Positions 1 through 8,124 of a stretch of DNA of 64,000 nt are shown here, piece by piece (position 1 is the first letter of the stretch; every line of letters begins with the position of its first letter). The notes under the pieces were generated by a model that had not been told where the DNA came from, searched no databases, and saw only the letters and a list, made by a program, of their open reading frames with translations. Position numbers and translations under genes: made by a program. Source of the stretch: Curtobacterium sp. 9128 (GTDB lineage Bacteria > Actinomycetota > Actinomycetes > Actinomycetales > Microbacteriaceae); assembly GCF_900086645.1 (NCBI RefSeq), contig NZ_LT576451.1:3348001-3412000 (forward strand), read 5' to 3'.

Positions 1-461
1 TGCGCCACCGTGATGTCCCCGATCAGCGACGACCCTGCGCCGAGCACGACGCGGTCGCCGACGGTCGGGTGCCGTTTCGCGCCGGGGCCGTGCGCTCCCC
101 CACGACCGCCGAGCGTCACGCCGTGGAACACCAGGACGTCGTCGCCGACGACCGCGGTCTCCCCGATGACGACACCCATGCCGTGGTCGATGAAGAACCG
201 TCGCCCGATGCGTGCCCCCGGGTGGATCTCGATGCCGGTCAGGGCGCGGGCGGTCTGCGCGACGACCCGCGCCGCGAACCGGGAGCCGGGCAGCCCCTCC
301 GCGATCCACAGTTTGTGGGCGAGCCGGTAGGCCCAGATCGCGTGCAGCCCCGAGTAGACGACGGCGTTCTCGAGGTCCCCGCGAGCAGCGGGATCACCTC
401 GGCGTGCTGCGGCGAGGTCCTCCCGGACGGTCCGCAGCACGCCACGTCGGCGATGCGTCAC
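1..461 (-). CDS. cysE: serine O-acetyltransferase CysE (partial, runs off left edge)
   Basis: This enzyme makes O-acetylserine from serine and acetyl-CoA, the substrate of the neighbouring CysK. The 153 codons present include the helical N-terminal part ([15 protein letters not shown]) and the start of the left-handed beta-helix: [11 protein letters not shown], the catalytic-loop text [15 protein letters not shown], and HGVTLGG. The C-terminal end lies outside the window. The proposed GTG start overlaps the cysK stop as GTGA, implying translational coupling. A second in-frame GTG six codons later (443) is an alternative. Order and overlap with cysK make a two-gene cysteine operon. Family assignment is secure; the exact start is not. 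Confidence 0.9.
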   Translation of the reverse strand, partial: MTHRRRGVLRTVREDLAAARRGDPAARGDLENAVVYSGLHAIWAYRLAHKLWIAEGLPGSRFAARVVAQTARALTGIEIHPGARIGRRFFIDHGMGVVIGETAVVGDDVLVFHGVTLGGRGGAHGPGAKRHPTVGDRVVLGAGSSLIGDITVA

Positions 462-1396
462 GCAGTGAGCCCTTCGAACAGCACGGTCGACAGGTAGCGC
501 TCGCCGGTGTCGCACACGATGGCAACGATGCGCTTGCCCGCGTTCTCCGGGCGCGCGGCGATCACGAGCGCGGCGTGGATGATCGCACCGGACGAGATGC
601 CGGCGAGGATGCCCTCCTGCGTCCCCAGGTCACGGGCGACCCGCAACGCGTCGTCGAGCTCGACGTCGAACACCTCGTCGATGACGGACTGGTCGAGCAC
701 CTCGGGGATGAAGTTGGCACCGATGCCCTGGATCTTGTGCGGGCCGGCCTTGCCCTCCGTCAGCAGCGGGGAGTCCTTCGGCTCGACGGCGACGATCTGC
801 ACACCGGGCACGCGCTCCTTGAGGACCTGCCCGACACCGGTGATCGTGCCGCCGGTACCGACGCCCGCGACGAACACGTCGACATGCCCCTCGGTGTCGC
901 GGAGGATCTCCTCGGCGGTGGTCTTCCGGTGGATCGCGGCGTTCGCGGCGGTCTCGAACTGGTGCGCCAGGATCGCGCCGGGCGTCTCCTCGACGATCGA
1001 CGCAGCCTTGGACACCGCACCCTTCATGCCTTCCGGCCCCGGGGTCAGCACGATCTCGGCACCGTACGCGCGGATCAGGGCACGACGTTCGACGCTCATC
1101 GTCTCCGGCATCGTGATGACGACCCGGTACCCACGAGCGGCCCCGACGAGCGCGAGCGCGATGCCGGTGTTGCCGGACGAGCCCTCGACGATCGTGCCGC
1201 CCGGCTTCAGGTCCCCGGACTCCTCTGCCGCGTCGATGATCGCGACGCCGAGGCGGTCCTTGACGCTGGCGCCGGGGTTGTAGAACTCGAGCTTCGCGAG
1301 GACCTCTGCCCCGCCTTCGGCTGGAAGCCGGTTCAGCTTCACCAGCGGGGTGTTGCCGAAGGCCTGGGAGATGTTGTCGTAGATGGTGCCGCTCAT
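458..1396 (-). CDS. cysK: cysteine synthase A (O-acetylserine sulfhydrylase)
   Basis: Cytosolic PLP enzyme that converts O-acetylserine and sulfide to cysteine. The 312-residue product has the usual length. It shows the PLP-lysine motif NPGASVKDR near residue 40, the substrate loop [11 protein letters not shown], the phosphate-binding GTGGTITG and the C-terminal ISSGA motif, all typical of CysK/CysM. The ATG start is preferred because AGGA lies 12 nt upstream; a GTG five codons earlier (1411) is possible. A TAGGAT hexamer about 60 nt upstream (complement of 1457-1462) could be the -10 element. cysE follows with a 4-nt overlap, so the two probably form the bienzyme complex. Confidence 0.95.
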   Translation of the reverse strand: MSGTIYDNISQAFGNTPLVKLNRLPAEGGAEVLAKLEFYNPGASVKDRLGVAIIDAAEESGDLKPGGTIVEGSSGNTGIALALVGAARGYRVVITMPETMSVERRALIRAYGAEIVLTPGPEGMKGAVSKAASIVEETPGAILAHQFETAANAAIHRKTTAEEILRDTEGHVDVFVAGVGTGGTITGVGQVLKERVPGVQIVAVEPKDSPLLTEGKAGPHKIQGIGANFIPEVLDQSVIDEVFDVELDDALRVARDLGTQEGILAGISSGAIIHAALVIAARPENAGKRIVAIVCDTGERYLSTVLFEGLTA

Positions 1397-1561
1397 CCGG
1401 TCCGTCCTCACTCGGGTCGAGTCCGCGACCCTTCCTGGAGGCGCGGTGTGCGCCCGATCCTAGCCACCGGACCCGACCCGGCCCTGTCCATGACGCGCCC
1501 CACCCACCCAGGTTGGCTCGCGCCTCCGGTCCGTCCCGCCGTGGCGACAGCGCGGCTACCC

Positions 1562-2590
1562 TCACGACCGCTCGTTCTCGCTTCCACTGAGCGCTCGACG
1601 CAGATCGGCTTCCGACGGCAGGGCGCGCTGAAACTCCGGCGGCAGGAGGTCGTAACTCGCGACGCCCACCGGCGCTGTGGACGTGCTGAGGGCGTACCGC
1701 ACGACGGCGTCGCTCTTGCCCGCGACGAGGAGCAACCCCACCGTGTCCGCGTGCGTCGGCAACCGGAGCCGGTCATCCACAAGGGCGACGTAAAAGGAGA
1801 GCTGCCCGACGCTCTCTGGGCGGAAGTCGCCGCGTTTGAGTTCGACGACCACGTACCGGAGCTGTTCGACGTGGAAGAACAGCAGGTCGACGAAGAAGTC
1901 GTTGCCGTCGACGTCGAACTGCATCTGACGACCGACGAAGGCAAAGCCGGTGCCGAGCTCCCGCAGCGTCTCCGCGATCCGATCGACCATCGCGGACTCC
2001 ATCGCCCGTTCATCTCGGTCGCCGTCCAGCGCCAGGAAGTCCAGCACGTACGGGTCGCGCGTGACCTGCTGGGCGAGGTCCGCGCCTTCTGGATCCAGCA
2101 AGCGTCCGAAGTTGGTCGCTTGTGCACCCGTCCGCTCGAGCGCGCTGGTTCGGAGATTGTGCTCGAGCACGTGCCGCGCCCATCCTTCTCGCACTGCCGC
2201 GGCGATGTAGCGAGCACGGCGCTCGGGATCGGACACGCCCAGGACCGTTCGCACGTGACCCCACGGCAATTGGTCCACAGACTGTGGACCTAATGAGCGC
2301 TCCTCAGGCCAAGCGGCCGCGAGCTGGCGCATGTACTTGAGGTTGGTCGCCGAGAACCCCTTCATCGTGGGGAACCGGCGTCGGAGGTCCTCAGCGAGTC
2401 GCGGCAGGACCCGGCTCCCCCACCCGCTCTGCTTCGAGCGTTCGAGCAGCACGGAGCCGATGGCCCAGTAGAGGTGGATGAGATGCGCGTTCGCGGCGAG
2501 TTGCACGCGCACGCGTGTGTTCGAGACCCGTGCGCTGATGAGCTCGACCGTCTCGGTGTAGTCCGGTGGCAGCTGGTGATCGTCCTCCAT
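1562..2590 (-). CDS. YhcG/DUF1016-type PDDEXK nuclease domain protein
   Basis: A 342-residue protein of the YhcG (DUF1016) family. The N-terminal half is the family's helical domain (HLIHLYWAIGSVLLE, then MKGFSATNLKYMRQ). The C-terminal half has a PDDEXK-type nuclease core: GRQMQFDVDGNDFFVDLLFF supplies the acidic residue and VVVELKRGDFRPE the ExK pair, followed by GQLSFYV. Such proteins are often near restriction or mobile-element genes, and their cellular role is not settled. Here it is an orphan: its neighbours are cysK and a divergent DUF899 gene, with no methylase or specificity subunit. Anti-phage or DNA-repair roles are only guesses. No strong ribosome site precedes the ATG. Confidence 0.85.
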   Translation of the reverse strand: MEDDHQLPPDYTETVELISARVSNTRVRVQLAANAHLIHLYWAIGSVLLERSKQSGWGSRVLPRLAEDLRRRFPTMKGFSATNLKYMRQLAAAWPEERSLGPQSVDQLPWGHVRTVLGVSDPERRARYIAAAVREGWARHVLEHNLRTSALERTGAQATNFGRLLDPEGADLAQQVTRDPYVLDFLALDGDRDERAMESAMVDRIAETLRELGTGFAFVGRQMQFDVDGNDFFVDLLFFHVEQLRYVVVELKRGDFRPESVGQLSFYVALVDDRLRLPTHADTVGLLLVAGKSDAVVRYALSTSTAPVGVASYDLLPPEFQRALPSEADLRRALSGSENERS

Positions 2591-2698
2591 CGGGCAAGCC
2601 TGGGCCGGCTTCGATCAGATCCGCGAGTTTTCGGAATGCACGGCACACGCGATGTCGGCGAGCCGAGTACCTTGCGCGGCAACGACGAGGAGGTCGGC

Positions 2699-3358
2699 AT
2701 GTTCCAGCAGTCACAACCCGCGGCCGCACCACCGGTGGTGGACCGTGCCACGTTCGACGCAGCACTCGACGCGCAGGTGCAGGACGAGAAGGACCTCACC
2801 CGGCACGGCGACCGGGTCGCAGCCGCACGACGGCGGCTCCCGATGGTGCAGGTCGACGACTACGAGTTCACCGGTCCGGACGGCCCCGTCCGACTCACCG
2901 AGCTCTTCGGCGACAAGTACCTGCTGCTCGTGCAGAACGTCATGTACGCCCCGGAGTGGGACGAGGCCTGCCCGGCGTGCACGTGGGGCGCCGACAACCT
3001 GCCCGCTGACATGAGTCGGCTGGCGGACGAGGGCATCGCGTTCGCGATGATCGCGCAGGCCCCGATCGAGAAGCTCGAGGCGTGGAAGGCGACGCGGGGC
3101 TGGCCGCACACGTGGGTGTCGTCCGGCGCGACGAGCTACCACGACGACTGGGGCTGGACGCAGCCGGAGGGGCCGGTCCCCGGCTACTCGTACTACCTGC
3201 TCCGGGACGGCGTGCCCTACCTGACGTACTCGACGACGGCGCGCGGCACCGAGGCGATCATGCCGGTCGCGCACGTCATGGACCGCACGGTGTACGGACG
3301 ACAGCAGGACTGGGAGGACAGCCCCGACGGCTGGCCGCAGTTCCCGACGTACGGCTGA
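2699..3358 (+). CDS. DUF899 family thioredoxin-fold-like protein
   Basis: A 219-residue protein of the DUF899 family, distantly thioredoxin-like and of unknown activity. Recognisable blocks are the N-terminal DEKDLTRHGDRVAAARRRLP, the strand/helix LTELFGDKYLLLVQNVMYAP, the EACPACTWGADNLP segment holding the only two cysteines, and the C-terminal WPQFPTYG. The start is set by GAGGAGG eight nt upstream of the ATG; a longer frame opening at 2474 overlaps the divergent nuclease gene and has no such site. The gene stands alone between a divergent neighbour and a convergent dipeptidase gene. A redox or peroxide role is a family-level guess. Confidence 0.85.
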   Translation: MFQQSQPAAAPPVVDRATFDAALDAQVQDEKDLTRHGDRVAAARRRLPMVQVDDYEFTGPDGPVRLTELFGDKYLLLVQNVMYAPEWDEACPACTWGADNLPADMSRLADEGIAFAMIAQAPIEKLEAWKATRGWPHTWVSSGATSYHDDWGWTQPEGPVPGYSYYLLRDGVPYLTYSTTARGTEAIMPVAHVMDRTVYGRQQDWEDSPDGWPQFPTYG

Positions 3359-3362
3359 CGCG

Positions 3363-4382
3363 CTACGCGTTCAGCGCGAAACGGTCGTCGGTGGCCTCGA
3401 GCACGCGGAGCACGTTGCCGCCGGCCAACGCCTCGAGGTCGGACGCACCCCATCCGCGGCGCGAAAGCTCCTCGGCGAGCACCGGGTAGCGCGACACGTC
3501 CCGGACGTCCGGCGGCAGCACGGGGGTGCCGTCGTAGTCGCCGCCGATGCCGATGTGCGCGGCTCCTGCGACGTCCCGGGCGTGCTCGACGTGGTCGGCG
3601 ATGTCGGACACCGTGACGAGGGGCCCCTCGCCGACGGAGCCCGCCTCTTCCCAGTCCGCCCACGCACGCGACACGAACTTCGGCACGAACGTGATCATCA
3701 CGACGCCGCCGTTGTCGGACAGCCGCTCGAGGACGTCGTCCGGGACGTTCCGTGGGTGGTCGTTCACGGCGATCGTCGAGGAGTGGCTGAAGACGACCGG
3801 CCGGGTGGCGACGTCGAGGGTGTCCCGCATCGTGGACGGTGCCGTGTGGGACAGGTCGACGAGCATGCCGATCCGCTCCATCTCCGCCACCACCTGTCGG
3901 CCGCGGTCGGTCAGTCCGCCGTGGGCGCGGGCACCCGTCGCCGAGTCGGCCCACGGGGTGTCGTCGTTGTGGGTGAGGGTCATGTACCGCACGCCGAGCC
4001 GGGCGAAGTCGCGGAGCACGGCGAGGTCGTCCCCGATGGAGTGCCCGCCTTCGGCACCGAGCAACGACGCGATCCGTCCCGACTCGACGGCGGCTCGGAC
4101 CTCGGCGGCGGTGCGGGCGAGCGCGAGGTCGTCCGGGTACCGCGCGATGATCCGGTGCGCCAGGTCGATCTGCTGCAGGGTCGTGCGGACCGGGTCGGGT
4201 TCGTCGGCGGGGACGAAGACGGACCAGAACTGCCCGACGACACCGCCGGCGCGGAGCTTCGGGATGTCGGTGTGGAGCGACGACTCCTCGGTGTCGATGC
4301 CCTCGACACCGGAGTCGTGGGACTCGCGCCGCTCCCACGGCAGGTCGTTGTGGCCGTCGATCACCGGGAACGGAGCATTCAT
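3363..4382 (-). CDS. membrane-dipeptidase-type M19 metallopeptidase
   Basis: A zinc dipeptidase of the M19 (renal dipeptidase) family with a TIM-barrel amidohydrolase fold, 339 residues, without signal peptide or membrane segment and so probably cytosolic. Metal and active-site motifs are visible in order: DGHNDLPW near residue 9, GAEGGHSI near 108, the Glu/His segment LVDLSHTA and FSHSS, and GGDYDGTP near 275. It ends four nt from the convergent DUF899 gene and lies ten nt upstream of the exporter stop, so it may share a transcript with the YeiH gene. The substrate, probably L- or D-dipeptides, cannot be told from sequence. Confidence 0.9.
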   Translation of the reverse strand: MNAPFPVIDGHNDLPWERRESHDSGVEGIDTEESSLHTDIPKLRAGGVVGQFWSVFVPADEPDPVRTTLQQIDLAHRIIARYPDDLALARTAAEVRAAVESGRIASLLGAEGGHSIGDDLAVLRDFARLGVRYMTLTHNDDTPWADSATGARAHGGLTDRGRQVVAEMERIGMLVDLSHTAPSTMRDTLDVATRPVVFSHSSTIAVNDHPRNVPDDVLERLSDNGGVVMITFVPKFVSRAWADWEEAGSVGEGPLVTVSDIADHVEHARDVAGAAHIGIGGDYDGTPVLPPDVRDVSRYPVLAEELSRRGWGASDLEALAGGNVLRVLEATDDRFALNA

Positions 4383-4392
4383 GCCCTCGACG

Positions 4393-5448
4393 CTACAGCG
4401 CCCCGGTCAGCGCCATCAGGCCCAGGCTCGACCCGGTCACGACGAGCCACAGCACGAGCCCGAGCACCAGCGGCCGGAACCCGGCGCGACGGAACCCGGC
4501 CACGTCGGTGGACAGACCGATCGCGCTCAGTGCGACGGTGATCAGGAACGCTGCGATCGCCGAGATGGCGGGGTGCACGGGCCCGGGCAGGACGCCGGTG
4601 GAGTTCACGGCGGCAGCGATGACGAAGCCGATGAGGAACCAGGGCACGAGCTTCACGATCCGGCGGAGGGTCCACGGGGGCCGATCGGCCGCCGGCACGC
4701 CTTCGCCCGCAGCAGCGAGTCGCGCTGCCGCCTGCTCACGCCGCCCGACCAACCACGCCAACCCGAGCACGATCGGGATGATCATCAGCGTCCGGACGAG
4801 CTTCACGACGACCGCGAAGTTCGCCGCCTGGGTGCCGTAGGTGCTCGCGGCCGCCACGACCGACGACGTGTCGTTCACGGCCGTGCCGGCGAAGAGCCCG
4901 AACGCGTGCTGGCTCATGCCGAGGGCGTGCCCGACGATCGGGAAGACGATCACGGCGGCGACGTTGAACAGGAAGATCGTCGAGACGGCGTACGCGACCT
5001 CGACCGACACCGCACCGATCACGGGCGTGACGGCGGCGATCGCCGAGGCGCCGCAGATGCCCGTCCCGACGCCGATCAGCGTCCGCAGGTTGCCGACGAC
5101 GCCGAGCAGCCGCCCGACACCCCACGCCGCGAGCAGGCAGATGACGAGTGTGCCGAGCATCACCGGCAGCGACTCCACCCCCACGCGGGCGACCTCGGCG
5201 AGCGACAGCTGCGCACCGAGGAGCACCACCGCCAGCTGCAGCACGAACTTCGACGCCGTCGTGATCCCGGGCTTCAGCGAGTCGGCCGGACGACGCACCA
5301 TGCCGATGACCGCACCGAGCACCACGCCGCTGACCGGCGCCCCGACCACGGGCAGCAGCCGGCCGATGACCGTGGCGACCACGGCGATGCCGGTGGCGAG
5401 CGCGAGACCGGGGGCGAGCCTCCTGGCGGTTTCCATCGTCGATGCCAC
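4393..5448 (-). CDS. YeiH family (UPF0324) putative sulfate exporter
   Basis: Integral membrane protein of about 351 residues with roughly ten hydrophobic segments, including the family signature GVGTGICGASAIAAVTPVIG and the GTAVNDTSSVVAA block. Members are annotated as putative sulfate exporters and related proteins act in sulfonate catabolism, but transport is rarely shown. The GTG start is preferred because AGGA lies seven nt upstream; an ATG four codons later (5436) is the alternative. Genes on either side do not concern sulfur, although cysK-cysE lie 3 kb away on the same strand. It is divergent from the SRPBCC gene, with only 32 nt between start codons. Confidence 0.85.
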   Translation of the reverse strand: MASTMETARRLAPGLALATGIAVVATVIGRLLPVVGAPVSGVVLGAVIGMVRRPADSLKPGITTASKFVLQLAVVLLGAQLSLAEVARVGVESLPVMLGTLVICLLAAWGVGRLLGVVGNLRTLIGVGTGICGASAIAAVTPVIGAVSVEVAYAVSTIFLFNVAAVIVFPIVGHALGMSQHAFGLFAGTAVNDTSSVVAAASTYGTQAANFAVVVKLVRTLMIIPIVLGLAWLVGRREQAAARLAAAGEGVPAADRPPWTLRRIVKLVPWFLIGFVIAAAVNSTGVLPGPVHPAISAIAAFLITVALSAIGLSTDVAGFRRAGFRPLVLGLVLWLVVTGSSLGLMALTGAL

Positions 5449-5480
5449 GTGACCATCCTGCACTGCGGGAGGATCGGGGC

Positions 5481-5954
5481 ATGACCGTGTCGTTCCGCAT
5501 CGTGACCGAGCTCGACGCGCCGCCCGCTCGAGCGTTCGCGCTGTCGCTCGACATCGGGGCACACGAGCGGTCCCTGGCCGGCACCGGGGAGCGTGCCGTG
5601 GCCGGCACAAGGAGCGGCCGGATCGCGCTGGGCGAGACCGTCACGTTCCGTGCGCGGCACTTCGGCATCGTCTGGCGGCTCACCAGCCGGATCACCGCCC
5701 TGGAGGCTCCACACCGGTTCGTCGACGAACAGGTCCGTGGTCCGTTCGCCCGGTTCCGGCACGAGCACCGGTTCGAGCCGTCGGGTCACGGCACGCGGAT
5801 GGTCGACGAGATCGAGTTCCGGGCGCCGCTCGGCCCGCTGGGCGTGATCGCCGAGCGGCTCGTGCTGGCGCGGTACATGCCCGCACTGATCCGCGCCCGC
5901 AACGCGTCGCTGGCCGCCGAGCTCCGCGGGCCTGCGGGGTCGAATCGCGCGTAG
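5481..5954 (+). CDS. SRPBCC (polyketide cyclase/START-like) family protein
   Basis: A 157-residue helix-grip protein. It begins VSFRIVTELDAPPARAFAL, a typical SRPBCC first strand and helix, and ends with the long C-terminal helix RLVLARYMPALIRARNASLAAEL. Such proteins bind hydrophobic ligands in a cytosolic cavity; the ligand is unknown. GGAGGATC ten nt upstream fixes the ATG. The last residues, SNRA and the TAG stop, are encoded by the first unit of a dispersed repeat, so the natural C-terminus has been replaced or extended by the repeat. The downstream RpiR gene is convergent. Confidence 0.8.
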   Translation: MTVSFRIVTELDAPPARAFALSLDIGAHERSLAGTGERAVAGTRSGRIALGETVTFRARHFGIVWRLTSRITALEAPHRFVDEQVRGPFARFRHEHRFEPSGHGTRMVDEIEFRAPLGPLGVIAERLVLARYMPALIRARNASLAAELRGPAGSNRA

Positions 5955-6018
5955 GAGGTCGAATCGCGCGTAGGAGGTCGGACTTTCCGGCCGCCTACGC
6001 GCGATTCGGCTTCCCATT
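5940..6018. repeat. intergenic repeat array A, copy 1
   Basis: Two head-to-tail 19-bp units (TCGAATCGCGCGTAGGAGG) followed by an inverted half, CCTACGCGCGATT, and the tail CGGCTTCCCATT. The second unit and the inverted half can form a 13-bp stem around AATCGCGCGTAGG. The first unit supplies the TAG stop of the SRPBCC gene. The array lies between convergent genes; related arrays occur near 20.35 and 57.88 kb. A bidirectional terminator is one reading; a mobile repeat is another. Confidence 0.85.
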
Positions 6019-6061
6019 GCGGACGTGATGGGTCGTTTCGGCGGGCAGGCCCGGGCGCCGG

Positions 6062-6895
6062 TCAGGAGCCGGCGAGCTCCCCGAGCGTGTCGTACGCCGC
6101 TGCGACCGCGTCCACGTGTGCCCGGCCGGCGGGGCCAGAGGCCTCGTAGACGTCGTTCGCGATCGCGGCGACCACGGCGAACAACGCCGCGAGCGAGTCG
6201 AACGCGGACGGCGAGTCCACCGGGCAGAGGATCGTCGTCGCAGCGGGGGCGGCGATGACGGCGGCCGTCGGGTCCCCGATCACGACGACGTCGGCACCCG
6301 ATGCCACGCAGTGCCGCACGAGTCGGTCGATGCCTGCCGCGTGCCGCCGGACGGTGACCACGATGACGAGGTCCCGGCGATCGAGGTCCGCCACCTCTTC
6401 CCCGAGGCGCTGCCCGGGTGCCGGACCGACCCGGACGTCCGGACGGACCTGTGCGAGCTGCGCACGGAGCTGCAGCGCGATCGGGTGCGCGCCGCGCTCC
6501 CCGAACACGAGGACCCGGCGCGCCCGCATGATGCGCCGGGCGAGACGGGGGCGTTCGGCGCGGGCGAGCGAGGCGAACGCGGCGTCGAGGTTCCGGGACT
6601 CGACGGCACGCTGGTCGACGTGCGCGGCGTCCTCCGCGGCCCAGGGCAACCCGCTGCCCCGTGCCGACATGAGTTCTTGTCGGACCTCGGCGGCGTCCTG
6701 GAACCCGAGGGACCGGACGAGCCGCGAGACCGTGGCCTTCGAGGTGCCGGACTCGGCGGCGAGCTGCGCCGAGGTCCCGACGAGCAGGAGCTCCGGGTCG
6801 TGGCGGACCATCGCGGCGACACGGCGTTCGGCGGGTGAGAGCTGCTCCCACACGGCGTCGATGCGCCCGCGGACGTCGGGCTGGGCGGCGGTCAC
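6062..6895 (-). CDS. MurR/RpiR family transcriptional regulator of the ureide operon
   Basis: A 277-residue regulator with an N-terminal RpiR-type helix-turn-helix (SAQLAAESGTSKATVSRLVRS, about residues 38-58) and a C-terminal SIS sugar-isomerase-like domain (RRVLVFGERGAHPIALQL and DLVIVVTVRRHAAGIDRLV). SIS domains usually sense phosphosugars, but RpiR regulators also control purine and ureide genes. It is the last gene of the allantoin operon; its GTG start overlaps the stop of the allantoate amidohydrolase gene as GTGA, so it is very likely co-translated with the pathway and acts as its local regulator. The ligand, perhaps allantoin or allantoate, is an inference. Confidence 0.88.
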   Translation of the reverse strand: MTAAQPDVRGRIDAVWEQLSPAERRVAAMVRHDPELLLVGTSAQLAAESGTSKATVSRLVRSLGFQDAAEVRQELMSARGSGLPWAAEDAAHVDQRAVESRNLDAAFASLARAERPRLARRIMRARRVLVFGERGAHPIALQLRAQLAQVRPDVRVGPAPGQRLGEEVADLDRRDLVIVVTVRRHAAGIDRLVRHCVASGADVVVIGDPTAAVIAAPAATTILCPVDSPSAFDSLAALFAVVAAIANDVYEASGPAGRAHVDAVAAAYDTLGELAGS

Positions 6896-8124
6896 GAGGG
6901 CTCCGCCGCGAGGGTCGTGATCGCGGTGACGAGGGCGTCGAGCCCGAGGGCGATGTCGGCCTCGGAGACGAACTCGTCCGGGTGGTGGCTGATGCCGTCG
7001 GGGTTCCGGAGGAACAGCATCGCGACGTCGGTGACGAGCCCGAGTGACATGGCGTCGTGCCCCGCGCGGGAGAACAGCTCCATCGGCGCGGGCGAACCCG
7101 TGGCGACGATCCCGGCCCGGACGGCGTCCATCAGGCGCGGCGCGCAGAACACGGCAGGGGCGCGGTGCACCTCGGTCGGCTCGACGCTGACACCGCGGCG
7201 CTCCCCGATCAGCGCGAACGCCTTCGTGATCTCGTCCCACACCCGGTCGCGTCCCTCGTCGAACTCGCCCCGCAGGTCCACCGAGAAGTGTGCGAGGCCG
7301 GGGACGACGTTGACGGCACCCGGTTCGACCGTCATCGTGCCGACCGTCCCGACGTGCTGCGACGCCCGGCAGATCCGCTCGACGGCGAGTGCGGCCTCGG
7401 CGGCGGCCAGGAGCGCGTCGTGTCGGCGCTCGTACGGGGTGCCGCCGGCGTGCCGGGCCTCCCCGACGGCCTCGACCGTGAAGCGGCGGGCACTGGCGAT
7501 GCTCGTGACGACCCCGAGTGCCTGGTCGGCCTGTTCGAGGTACGGCCCCTGTTCGATGTGCGCTTCGAGGTACCCGACGAGCCGCGACGGGTCCACCGCG
7601 GCGTCGCCGACGCGCGATGGATCGAGCCCGAAGTCGGTGAACGCCTTCCGGAGGGAGACCCCCTCGGCGTCGGTCAGCTCCCACCAGGCCTCGTCCCAGA
7701 CCCCGGCGACCGCCGAGGACCCGAGCAGCGCCTTGCCGAAGCGCGTTCCCTCTTCGTCGGAGAACGCGATCACCTGGATGCCGAACGGCAGCGCCCCGTG
7801 CTCGGCGCGGATGCGGGCGACGGCCGCGATGCCCATGAGCACCCCGACGATGCCGTCGTACCGGCCGGCGTCCACCACGGTGTCGAGGTGCGAGCCGACG
7901 AGCAGCACGGGGGCGTCGTCCGTTGCGCCGGGGACGCTGCCGTGCAGGTTGCCGGCGTCGTCCTGCCACGTGGTCATCCCGGCGTCCTGCATCCAGCGCG
8001 CGACGATCGTGTTCACCCTGGCGTGCTCCGGCGACAGGTAGACGCGGGTGATCTGGCCCGGCGTCGCGGTGACGGCGGCGAGTTCGTCGCACCGCGCGAC
8101 GATCGTCGCGGCGTCGACGGTCAC
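6892..8124 (-). CDS. allC: allantoate amidohydrolase (M20 hydantoinase/carbamoylase family)
   Basis: A dinuclear metallohydrolase of the M20 carbamoylase group, 410 residues. It would hydrolyse allantoate to ureidoglycine, ammonia and CO2. Metal motifs are clear: GSHLDTVVDAGRYDG near residue 77 (His and Asp), FSDEEGTRF near 121 (Glu pair), a His in EAHIEQGPYLE near 188, and the C-terminal HHPDEFVSEAD. The lid-domain motif SAGHDAM appears as RAGHDAMSL. The family also contains N-carbamoyl amino acid hydrolases, so the assignment leans on the neighbouring allantoinase and aminotransferase. GTG start and stop both overlap neighbours by four nt, indicating tight coupling. Confidence 0.82.
   Translation of the reverse strand: MTVDAATIVARCDELAAVTATPGQITRVYLSPEHARVNTIVARWMQDAGMTTWQDDAGNLHGSVPGATDDAPVLLVGSHLDTVVDAGRYDGIVGVLMGIAAVARIRAEHGALPFGIQVIAFSDEEGTRFGKALLGSSAVAGVWDEAWWELTDAEGVSLRKAFTDFGLDPSRVGDAAVDPSRLVGYLEAHIEQGPYLEQADQALGVVTSIASARRFTVEAVGEARHAGGTPYERRHDALLAAAEAALAVERICRASQHVGTVGTMTVEPGAVNVVPGLAHFSVDLRGEFDEGRDRVWDEITKAFALIGERRGVSVEPTEVHRAPAVFCAPRLMDAVRAGIVATGSPAPMELFSRAGHDAMSLGLVTDVAMLFLRNPDGISHHPDEFVSEADIALGLDALVTAITTLAAEPS

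Noticed and set aside
239-445. Minus-strand 68-codon frame at the left edge
   Set aside because: It is an out-of-frame shadow of cysE; the frame with [10 protein letters not shown] and [10 protein letters not shown] is the real one.
2474-2698. N-terminal extension of the DUF899 protein
   Set aside because: The extension overlaps the divergent nuclease gene and lacks family similarity; GAGGAGG before ATG 2699 marks the start.
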